64,000 bases of DNA from Streptomyces sp. MMBL 11-1 (GCF_028622875.1 NZ_CP117709.1:3847001-3911000), one strand, 5' to 3'; counted from the stretch's first letter, positions 35,698-47,373 are shown. Numbers and translations: made by a program. The notes: generated from the letters alone by a model not told the origin.

Positions 35698-36015
35698 ATG
35701 AAGGCATTCAGACTGGACGAGCTGGAGGCGGAGCGGGCCGCCAACGACGGCGCCTACCTGCAGTTCGTGCGGGAGCGCAATATGTCGGTCGGCCTGTACG
35801 CCCTGGACGCGGGAGAACTCGATCCGCAACAGCCGCACCGGCAGGACGAGGTCTACTTCGTCGTCAGCGGGCGGGCGTCGATCACGGTGGGCACGGAGAC
35901 GACCCAGGTCGGCAGGGGAAGCGTCGTCTACGTGCCCGCGGGCGTGGCCCACAAGTTCCACCACATCACCGAGGACCTGAGAGTGATGGTCGTCTTCTCG
36001 CCGCCCGAGAGCTGA
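35698..36015 (+). CDS. Small cupin-domain protein
   Basis: 105 residues. The cupin motif 1 region reads QPHRQDEVYFVVSGRASITV, with His and Glu as metal ligands, and motif 2 reads YVPAGVAHKFHHITEDLRV. Single-domain cupins bind a metal and often small ligands; no enzyme role is clear here. No good ribosome-binding site precedes the ATG, but the transcript could begin close to it. Confidence 0.85.
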   Translation: MKAFRLDELEAERAANDGAYLQFVRERNMSVGLYALDAGELDPQQPHRQDEVYFVVSGRASITVGTETTQVGRGSVVYVPAGVAHKFHHITEDLRVMVVFSPPES

Positions 36016-36162
36016 GCCACCTCCCCCGGGGAATCCGGGTGGGGGCCGCCCCGGGGATCCCTAGGGGTTCGATCAGGGGTCTTCAAGGGCTGCCCGGCCC
36101 CCGCGGAGGGCCTGGGCGCCTTTAGCATCGAGGCAAGGACCAGGAGAGTTGAGGTAGAGGAG

Positions 36163-36381
36163 ATGGCCGTGCGGGAGATATTCGCGGGAATGCCCTGGTG
36201 GGTGAAGTGGATCGCGGTGCCCGTCGTTGCGATCTTCGTGTTCGGCGGCCTGATCGCCAGCGTGGTCGGCTTCGTGATCAGCCTGCTCTTCAAGGCGCTG
36301 GTCTTCGTCGTCCTGGTCGGCGGGCTGATCTTCGTCGTCCGCAAGTTCATGTCGTCCTCGTCCTCACGGGGCGACTGGTAG
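36163..36381 (+). CDS. DUF5326 small membrane protein
   Basis: 72 residues: MAVREIFAGMPWWVKWIAVP, then a long hydrophobic stretch that makes two helices (VAIFVFGGLIASVVGFVISL and ALVFVVLVGGLIFVVRKFM) and a Ser-rich end. GAGGTAGAGGAG is the ribosome-binding site. Homologues sit next to ssgR in other Streptomyces. Function unknown. Confidence 0.85.
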   Translation: MAVREIFAGMPWWVKWIAVPVVAIFVFGGLIASVVGFVISLLFKALVFVVLVGGLIFVVRKFMSSSSSRGDW

Positions 36382-36571
36382 TCGACGGAACGCGGGCCGG
36401 CGCGGGGGCCGGCCCGTTCCGTCCGGGCCCGTTCGGATCGTTCGGATCGGGCCGGCGGGACCGTCCCCATCGGGCCCGCAGAGCGAGGCACGGTCAGCTC
36501 GGGCGCGGGAGGATTAGCCCAGCAGAGCTAAGTCCCGGAGGAAACCACCCGTCTGCCGCAGGCGGCCGATA

Positions 36572-36587
36572 CAGTGACATATCACTG
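36572..36587. promoter_or_regulatory. Inverted repeat upstream of ssgR
   Basis: CAGTGA-CATA-TCACTG, flanked by GGCGG and CCGCC that can extend it. It is the most structured element in the 426-base gap before ssgR (36382-36807), which otherwise shows only a short GTTCGGATC duplication near 36431. It may be an operator; no binding protein is known to me. Confidence 0.4.
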
Positions 36588-36807
36588 CCGCCATCCGGAA
36601 TGTGACCTTCCGTCACCACATCGATCGCCTGATCGGTCCTGGGTACGACAGTCCGGTCGTTGGCCTTCGATCGCCGGCGCCCGGACCGGTCCTCGCCGGT
36701 CACGGGCCGGATCTCCGGTCCTCTCCGGCGCTCGGGATCGCGGCAGGCCCGTGGGGGCGGCCCCCATGGGAGGGCCGACGGCCCGTCACCATGCCTGGGG
36801 GTGGCCC

Positions 36808-37584
36808 TTGACCACGGCATCGAGCACCGCTGTCCCGACGTTGATCGGTTCGGTTCAGCGGGCGTTGAGGCTGCTGGAGGCTGTGGGCACCCATCGGGAC
36901 GGGGCGCCCGCCAAGCAACTGGCACGTGAGGCGGGGCTTCCGCTCCCGACCGCGTACCACTTGCTGCGCACCCTCACCCACGAGGGGTATCTGCGCCGTG
37001 AGAACGGTGTCTTCCTCTTCGGCGCTGCCGCCGAGAACCTCACCGCCGCCCCCGGGGTCAGGGGCCGCCCACGCCCCGCCTCCGTCGCCGATTCCCTCGG
37101 ACACTGGCGGGACGTCATCGGAGCCCCCGTGTACTGCGCCGTCTACTGCGACGGCGAGATCGACCTCATCGCGGTCGCGGACGCTCCCGACACCCCGGCG
37201 GTGGAGGAATGGGCCTCGTTCCGGGAGACCGCCCACGCGCACGCCATCGGTCAGTGTCTGCTCGCCCAACTCGACGAGAGGGCCCGCGAGGACCACCTCG
37301 ACCGGCATCCCGTGCGCCCCCTCACCCGTTACTCAGTGCGAGATCGCGCCACGCTTCTGGAACGGTTGCGCACCCTCCGACGAGGTGAACCGGTCATCGA
37401 ACGCCAGGAGTACGCACTGGGGACCGTGTGCGCCGCGATTCCCGTCACGGCCGGTGCCACCATTGCGGCGATGGCCATTTCCGTACCCCTGGACCGGGAA
37501 GATCAGTTGCTGCCCGCAGTCGAACAGCTACGTGGCGAAGTCGCCAGCCTCTTGCGTTCGTTCGTGTTCTCTATCAGTATCTGA
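36808..37584 (+). CDS. ssgR: IclR-family activator of ssgA (SsgR)
   Basis: 258 residues from TTG 36808, the first plausible start before the domain. The N-terminal winged helix reads LIGSVQRALRLLEAVG, APAKQLAREAGLPLPTAYHL and LRTLTHEGYLRRENGVFLFG. The IclR effector domain follows (APVYCAVYCDGEIDLIAVAD, AHAIGQCLLAQLDERAR, ALGTVCAAIPVTAGATIAAM). In S. coelicolor ssgR is required for transcription of ssgA, which lies 101 bases downstream. The start codon is not certain: GGGGGTGG is close to the TTG and no ATG or GTG in frame is better placed. Confidence 0.9.
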   Translation: MTTASSTAVPTLIGSVQRALRLLEAVGTHRDGAPAKQLAREAGLPLPTAYHLLRTLTHEGYLRRENGVFLFGAAAENLTAAPGVRGRPRPASVADSLGHWRDVIGAPVYCAVYCDGEIDLIAVADAPDTPAVEEWASFRETAHAHAIGQCLLAQLDERAREDHLDRHPVRPLTRYSVRDRATLLERLRTLRRGEPVIERQEYALGTVCAAIPVTAGATIAAMAISVPLDREDQLLPAVEQLRGEVASLLRSFVFSISI

Positions 37585-37685
37585 AAAATCACTCCTTGTG
37601 ATCTGCTATCGCGTGCACCACGATGGCGTCAATAGGGCCATGGGGGATCATTCCTGGCCAGTTTCATCTACTGCGGGGTTGAACG

Positions 37686-38123
37686 ATGCGCGAGTCGGTT
37701 CAAGCAGAGGTCATGATGAGCTTCCTCGTCTCCGAGGAGCTCTCGTTCCGTATTCCGGTGGAGCTCCGGTACGAGGTCGGCGATCCGTACGCCATCCGGA
37801 TGACGTTCCACTTGCCCGGCGATGCCCCTGTGACCTGGGCATTCGGCCGCGAACTGCTGCTGGACGGGCTCAACAGCCCGAGCGGCGACGGAGATGTGCA
37901 CATCGGTCCGACCGAGCCCGAGGGCCTCGGCGATGTGCACATCCGGCTTCAGGTCGGCGCGGACCGTGCGCTGTTCCGGGCGGGGACGGCGCCGCTGGTG
38001 GCGTTTCTCGACCGGACGGACAAGCTCGTGCCGCTCGGTCAGGAACACACGCTGGGTGACTTCGACGGGAACCTGGAGGATGCGCTGGGCCGCATCCTCG
38101 CCGAGGAGCAGAACGCGGGCTGA
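37686..38123 (+). CDS. ssgA: Sporulation and cell-division activator SsgA
   Basis: 145 residues starting MRESVQAEVMMSFLVSEELS; a start at the later MSFLV is also possible and has been debated for this family. The conserved SALP core is present (FRIPVELRYEVGDPYAIRMT, VTWAFGRELLLDGL, PLVAFLDRTDKLVPLGQEH). SsgA proteins occur only in sporulating actinomycetes; they recruit the division machinery and control septum sites during sporulation. ssgR directly upstream is its specific activator. Acidic tail ILAEEQNAG. Confidence 0.95.
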   Translation: MRESVQAEVMMSFLVSEELSFRIPVELRYEVGDPYAIRMTFHLPGDAPVTWAFGRELLLDGLNSPSGDGDVHIGPTEPEGLGDVHIRLQVGADRALFRAGTAPLVAFLDRTDKLVPLGQEHTLGDFDGNLEDALGRILAEEQNAG

Positions 38124-38147
38124 CCGGGCGCGCACTCCGATGCCCCG

Positions 38148-39494
38148 TCATCCTGTCTTACGACGACGGCCCCGACCCGTCCGCGCGGGTGCGGCCGTAG
38201 CCGCCTGTTCGCCGCCGGACCCCGGACGGTCCGCGGAGACGACCAGCGCGGCGAGGACCGTGGTCACCGGCACCGAGGCGACCAGACCGATCGAGCCGAC
38301 CAGCGTGCGGACGATCTCCTCGGCGACCAGCTCGCTGTTGGCCACCGTCCCCACACTGCTCTGGGCGATGGAGAAGAGCAGCAGCAGCGGCAACGCCGCG
38401 CCCGCGTACGCCAGCACCAGGGTGTTGACCACCGAGGCGATGTGGTCCCTTCCGATGCGGATACCTGCCCGGTACAGACCCTTCCAACCCATCCGCGGGT
38501 CCGCCTGGTGCAGTTCCCAGACGGCGGAGGTCTGGGTGACCGTCACATCGTCGAGCACCCCGAGCGAACCGATGATGACGCCGGCCAGCAGCAGCCCGCT
38601 CATATCGATGTCCGGGTAGAGGCCGTGGATGAGGCCGGTGTTGTCGTCGGTGTTGCCGCTCAGGCTCGCCCAGCCGATGAACAGGGAGCCCAGCAGCCCG
38701 ATCAGCAGCAGCGAGATCAGTGTGCCGACGACCGCGACCGACGTACGGGCCGTCACCCCGTGGCACAGATAGAGGGCCGCCAGCATGATCGCGCTGGCCC
38801 CGATCACCGCCACGACCAGCGGGTTCGAACCCTGCAGGATCGCCGGCAGGATGAACAGGGTCAGCACGGTGAACGACACGGCCAGCGCCACCAGCGCCAT
38901 CACGCCGCGCATCCTGCCCACCAGGACCACCGCCAGCGCGAAGATCCCGGCCAGGACCGCCATCGGGATCTTCCGGTCCACGTCGGTCACGGAGTACTGG
39001 AGGTCGCGCGGCGCGTCGGGGGCGTACGCCACGACCACGCCCTGACCCTCCTTGAGCTGTCGGGGCGCGTCCGGCTGGACCACCTCGACGAACTTCCGGC
39101 CGGTGTCGTCGCCGCTGGTCACCTCGATGGTGGCCTTCGCGCACTCCCCCTCCTGTTCGTTGACGGCCTCCCGGCCCGAGGGCGTGGAGGTGTCGCCGGT
39201 CGGGGGCACCTGCGCGGCGTTGACGTCCGCGCAGTCGACCTTGACCACCTGGACGACCTTGCCGTCCTGGGTCTGCCGGTCGAATCCGACGCCGGTGCGC
39301 TCGTGGTCGGGCGCGCCGCCGGGCCAGAACGCGATCAGCCCGACGACGACCGCCGTCGCGAACGGGATCAGCACGGCGGCGATGACCTTGCGCAGGTGCC
39401 GGGAGACCGGAGCGGCCGGTCCGTGGCTGTGGGTGTGGCCGTGGGTGTGGCCCTGGGGCGGCTGGGGTGCGGGGTCGCTTTGGGGGGAGGTCAC
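38148..39494 (-). CDS. YibE/F-like multi-helix membrane protein
   Basis: 448 residues from GTG 39494. The N-terminal 50 residues are Pro/Gln-rich with a His-rich GHTHGHTHSHGP stretch that could bind metal. One helix follows, then an extracellular beta domain of about 110 residues, and seven or eight helices with the YibE/F signatures LAGIFALAVVLVGRMRGVM, IIGSLGVLDDVTVTQTSAVW and IGRDHIASVVNTLVLAYAGA. Its function is unknown. It is divergent from thiC; the gap carries the thiC riboswitch. Confidence 0.87.
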   Translation of the reverse strand: MTSPQSDPAPQPPQGHTHGHTHSHGPAAPVSRHLRKVIAAVLIPFATAVVVGLIAFWPGGAPDHERTGVGFDRQTQDGKVVQVVKVDCADVNAAQVPPTGDTSTPSGREAVNEQEGECAKATIEVTSGDDTGRKFVEVVQPDAPRQLKEGQGVVVAYAPDAPRDLQYSVTDVDRKIPMAVLAGIFALAVVLVGRMRGVMALVALAVSFTVLTLFILPAILQGSNPLVVAVIGASAIMLAALYLCHGVTARTSVAVVGTLISLLLIGLLGSLFIGWASLSGNTDDNTGLIHGLYPDIDMSGLLLAGVIIGSLGVLDDVTVTQTSAVWELHQADPRMGWKGLYRAGIRIGRDHIASVVNTLVLAYAGAALPLLLLFSIAQSSVGTVANSELVAEEIVRTLVGSIGLVASVPVTTVLAALVVSADRPGSGGEQAATAAPARTGRGRRRKTG

Positions 39495-39573
39495 GGGGCG
39501 ATCATCGCAAGAACACGAGGTCCCTCTGGTCAGCTCGCCGGAAAGGACGCTAGCGTGGAGGCACCTTTGCACA

Positions 39574-41511
<1,938 letters not shown>

Positions 41512-41527
41512 CTCGCCCCTCGCTGAT

Positions 41528-41576
41528 CGGCCCGCTCCCGGCCGCCGGACCGTCCTCGGCGGCCGGGAGCGGGCCG
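41528..41576. terminator. Strong terminator after thiC
   Basis: A perfect 19-bp stem (41528-41546 with 41558-41576) and an 11-base loop. Confidence 0.88.
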
Positions 41577-41707
41577 TCCCCTATGGGTGACTTGTGTTGC
41601 TTCGCCGGTTCGCTGGACTTTGGTGTGATTGATCGCCTTGTTAAGCGACAGTATGGACACAGTCGTGTGGCAGCTGTATGTACGTTTGGTCCCCAGCTCA
41701 CCTGCGC

Positions 41708-41737
41708 TTGACCCTTTCCTTATCTGTGGCTTACTTT
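41708..41737 (+). promoter_or_regulatory. Possible promoter of the DUF805 gene
   Basis: TTGACC at 41708-41713 and TACTTT at 41732-41737 are separated by 18 bases, in an unusually A+T-rich gap, about 60 bases before the gene. Confidence 0.4.
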
Positions 41738-41795
41738 CCGGCTTGCTTGGCTTGAATTGGTGAGCCCTCGGAACGAGGGCCGGGGAGGGAACACA

Positions 41796-42152
41796 GTGAA
41801 CTGGTACCTGGACGTACTCAAGAACTACGCAGGCTTCAGCGGACGCGCGCGCCGCAAGGAGTACTGGATGTTCGTGCTCTTCAACTTCATCATCGCCGTG
41901 GTGCTGTCGGTCCTCGGCGCGGCGATCAGCACGCAGATCCCGTACTACCTCTACCTCGCCGCGACCATCGTTCCGTCGCTGGCGGTCATGGTGCGCCGTC
42001 TGCACGACACCGGCCGCTCGGGCTGGTGGTTCTTCATCTCGTTCATCCCGCTGGTCGGCTTCATCATCCTGCTCGTCTTCCTCGCCTCGGAGGGCAAGCC
42101 GGAGACGAACCAGCACGGTGCCAACCCGAAGCTGGCTCCGCAGGGCATGTGA
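41796..42152 (+). CDS. DUF805 membrane protein
   Basis: 118 residues from GTG 41796, preceded by GGGGAGGGAAC. The start NWYLDVLKNYAGFSGRARRK and the segment MVRRLHDTGRSGWWFFISFI are DUF805 signatures. Three or four helices. Some family members are linked to inhibition or stress in phage and bacteria, but no role is known here. The region between this gene and thiC (41577-41795) holds only the promoter-like element. Confidence 0.9.
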   Translation: MNWYLDVLKNYAGFSGRARRKEYWMFVLFNFIIAVVLSVLGAAISTQIPYYLYLAATIVPSLAVMVRRLHDTGRSGWWFFISFIPLVGFIILLVFLASEGKPETNQHGANPKLAPQGM

Positions 42153-42249
42153 TCCACCGCTCCGGTCCGTCCGGAGCATCCCCCGGGCCGGGCGCGGCAC
42201 TCGCCGCCCCGGCCCGCGGCGTGTCCGCGTCGAGTGCGGGGCCCGGATC

Positions 42250-43080
42250 TCAGTCCGGGCGGTGTTCGGGTCCGCCGAAGTCCGGGCTCGTGAAGTCGGG
42301 GCTGGTGAAGGTCGGCCGGGGGCCGGCCGCCGGGCCGCCGTCCGGACCGGAGAAGTCCGGCCTGCTGTACCCGACCTTCGGGAGGCGGTCGGGCGAACGG
42401 TGCGGGGTCCGCGCGGCGGGCCCCGCGGTGGGGTCGGCCAGGGCGTCCCGGAGGAACGGGAGAATGCCACGCTCCAGCAGGGCGTGGCGCCACGCCTCCC
42501 TGGCCCGCGCGACGTCCTCGGGTAGCTCCTGCTCCTCGGTCTCCGCAGCCAGTGACGTCGCACCGTTGCGGAGCGCGGTGACGAGCAGCCCGACGGCCGC
42601 GACCAGGATCGCCGCGGCGGCGACCGCGGCGAAGAACCATCCGGCCGCGACCATCGAGCCGCCGAAGGCCACCAACGGGCTGACCGCCTTCAGGAGGTAG
42701 CCGACGACCAGGAAGATGACGGCCGCCGCGCCGGCCAGCAGCGGGGTCAGGACCGTGATGACCGCGCCTATGCCGGCGCCCGATCCGGCCGCCGTGCTCT
42801 GCGGTCCGTCCGTGCCCGTGCCGCCGTCGGCCCCCTCCGCGGTCGCCGCGCGGCGGAGTTCGCCCCGGGCCCTCACGTAGTGCTCGTACTCGGTGGCCGC
42901 GGCCGCGGTGATCAGGGCCGTGGCGCTGAGCGCCATGGTGCGCAGCTGTTCGGTGTTGAGCCGGTCCCCGACGCCTTCCAGGTCCGGGCGTTCATGAGCG
43001 TGGCGCAGTGCGTCGCCCAGGATCCGCTCGTACTCGGGTCCGTCCTCGGCCAGCAGGTGCGGAGCGCTTGTCATCTGCAT
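42250..43080 (-). CDS. Membrane protein with two central helices, unknown function
   Basis: 276 residues from ATG 43080 (ATG 43074 is possible). Residues 1-100 are helical and mostly polar (GDALRHAHERPDLEGVGDRL, ALITAAAATEYEHYVRARGE). Two long hydrophobic segments follow (VITVLTPLLAGAAAVIFLVV and FFAAVAAAAILVAAVGLLVT). The C-terminus is Pro/Asp-rich with SPDFTSPDFGGP repeats. I recognise no family with known function. Possibly organised as an amphipathic membrane scaffold. Confidence 0.75.
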   Translation of the reverse strand: MQMTSAPHLLAEDGPEYERILGDALRHAHERPDLEGVGDRLNTEQLRTMALSATALITAAAATEYEHYVRARGELRRAATAEGADGGTGTDGPQSTAAGSGAGIGAVITVLTPLLAGAAAVIFLVVGYLLKAVSPLVAFGGSMVAAGWFFAAVAAAAILVAAVGLLVTALRNGATSLAAETEEQELPEDVARAREAWRHALLERGILPFLRDALADPTAGPAARTPHRSPDRLPKVGYSRPDFSGPDGGPAAGPRPTFTSPDFTSPDFGGPEHRPD

Positions 43081-43283
43081 CCCCCGATGCTCCGTCGGTG
43101 CCCGGCTGCCCGCGTGGACCGGGCGATCGGGCGGAAACGGAGGAGAGCCTGCCACTGATACGCCGATGGTAGAGCGCTCACGGCACGGGGTGACAGAGTG
43201 TTTCCAGAATTGGGCCCGGTGACGGGCCCGTCGATCGGCGAGGTCGGCGCGGGCGGAACCTGAATCGCCTTCCCCGCCGACGG

Positions 43284-44444
43284 TCAGTCATGCAGCGGGA
43301 GTTGGACCACCAACAGCTTTCCGGCCATGGTCACTCCGCCGTCCATGGCGATGGCGAGGTCGTCCGCGTACACGTGCGGGCCGTTGATCACGGGCCCCGC
43401 GCTGTCCTCGCCGTCCTCCGTGCCGACCTCGCCCAGGAGATACGGAATGGGGCTGTGACCATGGACGACGCGCTGTCCGCCGTACGTCGTCAGCAGCTCG
43501 CGCACCGCTTGGGCGCCGCCCTCGTCGCGGAAGGCGAACCGCTTGGTGAGCTTGCGGAAGAGGTCCCAGCACTCGTCGGCGTCATTGCGCGTGAGAATGG
43601 CCGTGATCGTGTCATTGACGTCCTCGATGGTGGACCCGTAGTCGAGGTAGGCCGTCGTGTCGGAGTGCATCAGCAGATGCCCGTCCTCCTCGACGACCGC
43701 GTCGAGCCGGGACATCCACTGGAGGTGGACGTCCTGGAGGCGCTCCATGTCGGTCTTCTGGCCGCCGTTGAGGAGCCAGGCGGCCTGGAAGGTGGCGGTG
43801 CCCGCCCCGGAGTTGACGGGGGTGTCGGCGAACCGCTTGGCGCCGATCAGCAGCAGCTCGTGGTTGCCCATCAGGGCCTTGCAGTAGCCGCCGGCCGCCG
43901 CCGCCTCGGCGGAGAGCCGCATGACGAGGTCGATGACCCCGATGCCGTCCGGTCCGCGGTCGGTGAAGTCGCCGAGGAACCACAGCCGGGCGTTGCCCGC
44001 GGCCCAGCGCCCGTCGGCGTCGATGAGGCCCTGTTCGCCGAGGGCGGTGAGCAGCTCGTCCAGGTAGCCGTGGACGTCGCCGACGACGAAGAGCGGGCCT
44101 CGGCTGTCCTCGGCCGCGGGGCTCGGCTCGGGAGCGGTCCGCACCTGGACCGTGTCACCGCGGCGGATGACCGGGAGGTCCCGCTCGGTCGGTGTGTAGC
44201 CCTCCGGCTGCCCGTCGCGCACGGCGGCGTTGCCGGGGTGCGGGGGGCGGGGCGGCGCGGGAGCGTGCGGCGGTACGGAGGCGTCCGGCGCCGGAGGGTT
44301 CGGTTCCGGCGCGTGCGGCGGCACCGGTGAGGGTGGTGCCGCCCGTGCCTGCGGTGGCACGGGCGTCTGCGCGTACGGCGGAACCCGGAAGTCACGCAAC
44401 GTCGCCGTCCGCACCACGGGTTCCTGACCGGCCCCCTGAGTCAT
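43284..44444 (-). CDS. Metallophosphoesterase with proline-rich N-terminus
   Basis: 386 residues from ATG 44444, with GGAGGGG upstream. Residues 1-105 are Pro/Ala-rich and probably disordered. The calcineurin-like phosphatase shows LFVVGDVHGYLDELLTALG, WFLGDFTDRGPDGIGV, ALMGNHELLLIG and VVHGHSPIPYLLGE, giving the metal ligands Asp, His, Asn and His. It could hydrolyse phosphoproteins or nucleotides such as Ap4A; the DVHG/GNHE pattern is common to both. It diverges from nothing; the next upstream gene is the LacI regulator. Confidence 0.85.
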   Translation of the reverse strand: MTQGAGQEPVVRTATLRDFRVPPYAQTPVPPQARAAPPSPVPPHAPEPNPPAPDASVPPHAPAPPRPPHPGNAAVRDGQPEGYTPTERDLPVIRRGDTVQVRTAPEPSPAAEDSRGPLFVVGDVHGYLDELLTALGEQGLIDADGRWAAGNARLWFLGDFTDRGPDGIGVIDLVMRLSAEAAAAGGYCKALMGNHELLLIGAKRFADTPVNSGAGTATFQAAWLLNGGQKTDMERLQDVHLQWMSRLDAVVEEDGHLLMHSDTTAYLDYGSTIEDVNDTITAILTRNDADECWDLFRKLTKRFAFRDEGGAQAVRELLTTYGGQRVVHGHSPIPYLLGEVGTEDGEDSAGPVINGPHVYADDLAIAMDGGVTMAGKLLVVQLPLHD

Positions 44445-44618
44445 CGACCCCTCCACCACCGTCGCGCCGCCGTACACCTGACGGGCCCTGCCTGGTAGAG
44501 GTGGTCCGCGGTGTCGTGCGCCCATCATAGGAATGCGGATCGACCTGTGTGACGCACCAGGGGTGGTGAATCCGGGAGCACGCGCGGTTCACCGGTCGAT
44601 TGGTCCGAAAAGAGATGA

Positions 44619-45731
44619 TCAGTCCCCGCTGGGGGAGCGTGGCGCGCTGACCGTGGTGCGCGGTGGACGTCGTTGTGAGGAGGTCCGGACGATGAGCTCC
44701 GTCGGTATGACCTGCTCCACCGGCCCGTCGTGTTCGACTCCTTCGATGGCGTCGATGAGGAGCTGGACGACGGCCGTGCCGATGCGGCGGGGCTTGAGCG
44801 AGAGCGTGGTGATGGGCGGCTCGGTCGCCGCGTACACGGTGGACTCGCTGCAGCAGACCAGCAGCAGATCCTCGGGGACCCGCAGCCCGTACCGGCGTGC
44901 CGCCGCGAGGAGATCGGTCCCATTGGGGTCGAAGAGCCCGTAGACAGCGTCGGGGCGGTCCGGGCGGGCGAGCAGCCGGTCGGCGGCGACCGCCCCCGCG
45001 CAGGGGTCGTGGGCCGGGTAGGACTCGTAGACGGGGTCCTGGCCGACCCGCTCGCACCAGTGGAGGTAGGCGGTGGTGGACAGCCGGGTGTACGTGTCGG
45101 TGGTGTTGCCGGTCAGCAGGCCGATACGGCGGGCTCCGGCGGCGGCGAGATGGTCGAGGAGGTCGAGAACGGCCGCCCGGTGGTCGTTGTCGACCCAGGC
45201 GGTGACGGGGAGCGTCCCCGCCGGGCGGCCGTCCGAGACGACGGGCAGTCCCTGGCGGACGAGTTCGGTGACGACCGGGTCCTGGTCGGAGGGGTCGATG
45301 ACGACGGTCCCGTCGAGCGCGACGTTCGACCAGACGTCGTGCCGGGAGGTGGCGGGGAGGATGACGAGGGCGTAGCCGCGGGCGAGCGCCGCGGAGGTCG
45401 CGGCTCTCGCCATCTCCGCGAAGTACGCGAATTCGGTGAAGGTGAAAGGTTCATTCCCGTACGTGGTCACGGTCAGGCCGATCAGGCCGGACTTGCCCGT
45501 ACGGAGGGTTCGGGCCGCGGCGGACGGGCGGTAGCCCAGGCGCTCGGCGACCTCGCGGACATGGCTGCGGGTGGCGTCCGGGAGCCTGCCCTTGCCGTTG
45601 AGCGCGTCGGAGACGGTCGTGATCGAGACTCCGGCCGCGGCGGCCACATCACGGATCCCCGCCCGTCCTGGCCGGCCGCTGCGCCGGGGGGTCTCCGTCC
45701 GGCTCACCTGGTGCTTCCCTGCTGCTGTCAT
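44619..45731 (-). CDS. LacI-family transcriptional regulator
   Basis: 370 residues from ATG 45731. The helix-turn-helix reads GIRDVAAAAGVSITTVSDAL with the hinge helix RPSAAARTLRTGKSG. The C-terminal periplasmic-binding-like domain spans 80-340 (LIGLTVTTYGNEPFTFTEFA, ARRIGLLTGNTTDTYTRLST, DAVYGLFDPNGTDLLAAARR). Proteins of this type repress sugar or nucleoside genes. No obvious target lies beside it; the divergent neighbour is the aminotransferase gene 404 bases away. Confidence 0.87.
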   Translation of the reverse strand: MTAAGKHQVSRTETPRRSGRPGRAGIRDVAAAAGVSITTVSDALNGKGRLPDATRSHVREVAERLGYRPSAAARTLRTGKSGLIGLTVTTYGNEPFTFTEFAYFAEMARAATSAALARGYALVILPATSRHDVWSNVALDGTVVIDPSDQDPVVTELVRQGLPVVSDGRPAGTLPVTAWVDNDHRAAVLDLLDHLAAAGARRIGLLTGNTTDTYTRLSTTAYLHWCERVGQDPVYESYPAHDPCAGAVAADRLLARPDRPDAVYGLFDPNGTDLLAAARRYGLRVPEDLLLVCCSESTVYAATEPPITTLSLKPRRIGTAVVQLLIDAIEGVEHDGPVEQVIPTELIVRTSSQRRPPRTTVSAPRSPSGD

Positions 45732-45786
45732 GGCGAGCCGATAGTAGGGCTCCGAGGGGTGGTCGGTCCGGTCGCATATGCACACG

Positions 45787-45792
45787 TTGACA
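45787..45792 (+). promoter_or_regulatory. TTGACA element in the LacI-aminotransferase gap
   Basis: A perfect -35 hexamer on the plus strand in the 404-base gap (45732-46135), but the best -10 at the right distance (TCACTA at 45810) is weak. I see no other feature in this gap. Confidence 0.3.
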
Positions 45793-46135
45793 GGCACGTT
45801 TCTGCAAGGTCACTACCCCTCAGAATCCTTATAAAGCAAGGGAGTTGATCGGTTCTGCTTATGTGTTTCAGGTACTGAAGGGCGACAGCCTGCTGAATGT
45901 GTGATGTCTCGAAGAGGTCTCAACTCACCACTTCGGGGGACGCGCGCCACGGCGCGAGCCACCGGCGCGCGCCGGATCGGGAAACACTCCCCCTGGGAGA
46001 GGCCGCGGACGGGCTCCGGGCGGGGCCCATTCCCGGGCACTGCGGTCGATTTCCCGCTCGGGCCATTCGCAGCGGGGCCCAATCCTCATAGGGTGTGCAG
46101 TATTGCTGTGAACGGACGGTCGAGGAGGACCTGCG

Positions 46136-47215
46136 GTGAGCGAGACGAGCCCCAAGTTGCGCGCCGAGCTGGACGGCGTTCCCGCCTATGTGCCGGGGAA
46201 GCCGGCGGCGGCCGGCGGACCGGTCGCGTACAAGCTGTCCTCCAACGAGAATCCCTATCCGCCGCTGCCGGGGGTCCTGGAGTCGGCGCTCGCCGCCGCG
46301 GGGAACTTCAACCGCTACCCGGACATGGCGTGCACCGGCCTGATGAACGAGCTGGCCGACCGTTTCGGTGTGCCCCTGGCGCATCTCGCCACCGGCACCG
46401 GGTCGGTCGGGGTGGCCCAGCAGCTGCTCCAGGCCACCTCCGGGCCCGGCGACGAGGTCATCTACGCCTGGCGGTCCTTCGAGGCGTACCCGATCATCAC
46501 CCAGGTCAGCGGCGCGACCTCGGTGAAGGTCCCGCTGACCGACGGTGAGGTGCACGACCTCGACGCGATGGCGGACGCGATCACCGACCGCACCCGGCTG
46601 ATCTTCGTCTGCAATCCCAACAACCCCACCGGCACGGTGGTGCGCCGGGCCGAGCTGGAACGGTTCCTGGACCGGGTGCCGAACGATGTGCTGGTGGTGC
46701 TCGACGAGGCGTACAGGGAGTTCATCCGCGACGCCGAGGTGCCGGACGGCATCGAGATCTACCGGGACCGGCCCAATGTGGCGGTGCTGCGGACCTTCTC
46801 CAAGGCGTACGGTCTGGCCGGGCTGCGGGTCGGCTTCGCGGTGGCCCACGAGCCGGTGGCCGCGGCGCTGCGCAAGACGGCCGTCCCCTTCGGGGTGAGC
46901 CAGCTCGCCCAGGACGCGGCGGTGGCCTCGCTCCGCGCGGAGGACGAGCTGCTGGGCCGGGTGGGCTCGCTGGTCGCCGAGCGCGCCCGGGTGAGCGCGG
47001 AGCTGGTGCGTCAGGGCTGGACGGTGCCGGAGTCGCACGCGAACTTCGTCTGGCTGCGGCTCGGCGAGCGCACCCTCGACTTCGCGCGGGCCTGTGAGCG
47101 GGCCGGTGTGGTCGTGCGGCCGTTCGCGGGCGAGGGGGTGCGGGTCTCCATCGGCGAGGACGAGGGCAACGACCTGTTCCTGAAGGCGGCGGAGGCGTTC
47201 CGCGCGGAGCTGTAG
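46136..47215 (+). CDS. hisC: Histidinol-phosphate/aromatic aminotransferase
   Basis: 359 residues from GTG 46136, with GAGGAGG upstream. A class I/II PLP aminotransferase: [47 protein letters not shown] and the PLP lysine Lys223 in [13 protein letters not shown]. The family makes histidinol phosphate from imidazole-acetol phosphate or transaminates phenylalanine. The gene is away from any his cluster here; the actinobacterial orthologue (annotated HisC2/Pat) is often the phenylalanine-type enzyme. Either is possible. Confidence 0.88.
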   Translation: MSETSPKLRAELDGVPAYVPGKPAAAGGPVAYKLSSNENPYPPLPGVLESALAAAGNFNRYPDMACTGLMNELADRFGVPLAHLATGTGSVGVAQQLLQATSGPGDEVIYAWRSFEAYPIITQVSGATSVKVPLTDGEVHDLDAMADAITDRTRLIFVCNPNNPTGTVVRRAELERFLDRVPNDVLVVLDEAYREFIRDAEVPDGIEIYRDRPNVAVLRTFSKAYGLAGLRVGFAVAHEPVAAALRKTAVPFGVSQLAQDAAVASLRAEDELLGRVGSLVAERARVSAELVRQGWTVPESHANFVWLRLGERTLDFARACERAGVVVRPFAGEGVRVSIGEDEGNDLFLKAAEAFRAEL

Positions 47216-47232
47216 AACCCGCGCGCGCCTGT

Positions 47233-47264
47233 ACGGCCGGGTGGCCCCGGACCTCGAACGTGAG
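47233..47264 (+). terminator. Rho-independent-type terminator after the aminotransferase gene
   Basis: A 13-bp perfect stem (47233-47245 with 47252-47264), 6-base loop, followed by CTTT. Confidence 0.85.
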
Positions 47265-47373
47265 GTCCGGGGCCCTTTGCATGGGTGGCGAGGGCCGGTT
47301 CCGGGGGTGGGGGCCGAAAAGGGGTACCCCCGACGAACGGCCCGAAAGCGTGTGCGCCATAATTGCTTGTGAA

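Noticed and set aside
35233..35964. A 243-codon frame starting at 35964 for the holin-like protein
   Set aside because: The first 118 codons run antisense through the cupin gene and do not look like protein; the helices begin at ATG 35610.
38821..38832. GGGTTCGAACCC, resembling a tRNA T-loop
   Set aside because: It lies inside the YibE/F-like coding region, and no acceptor stem or anticodon arm can be drawn around it.
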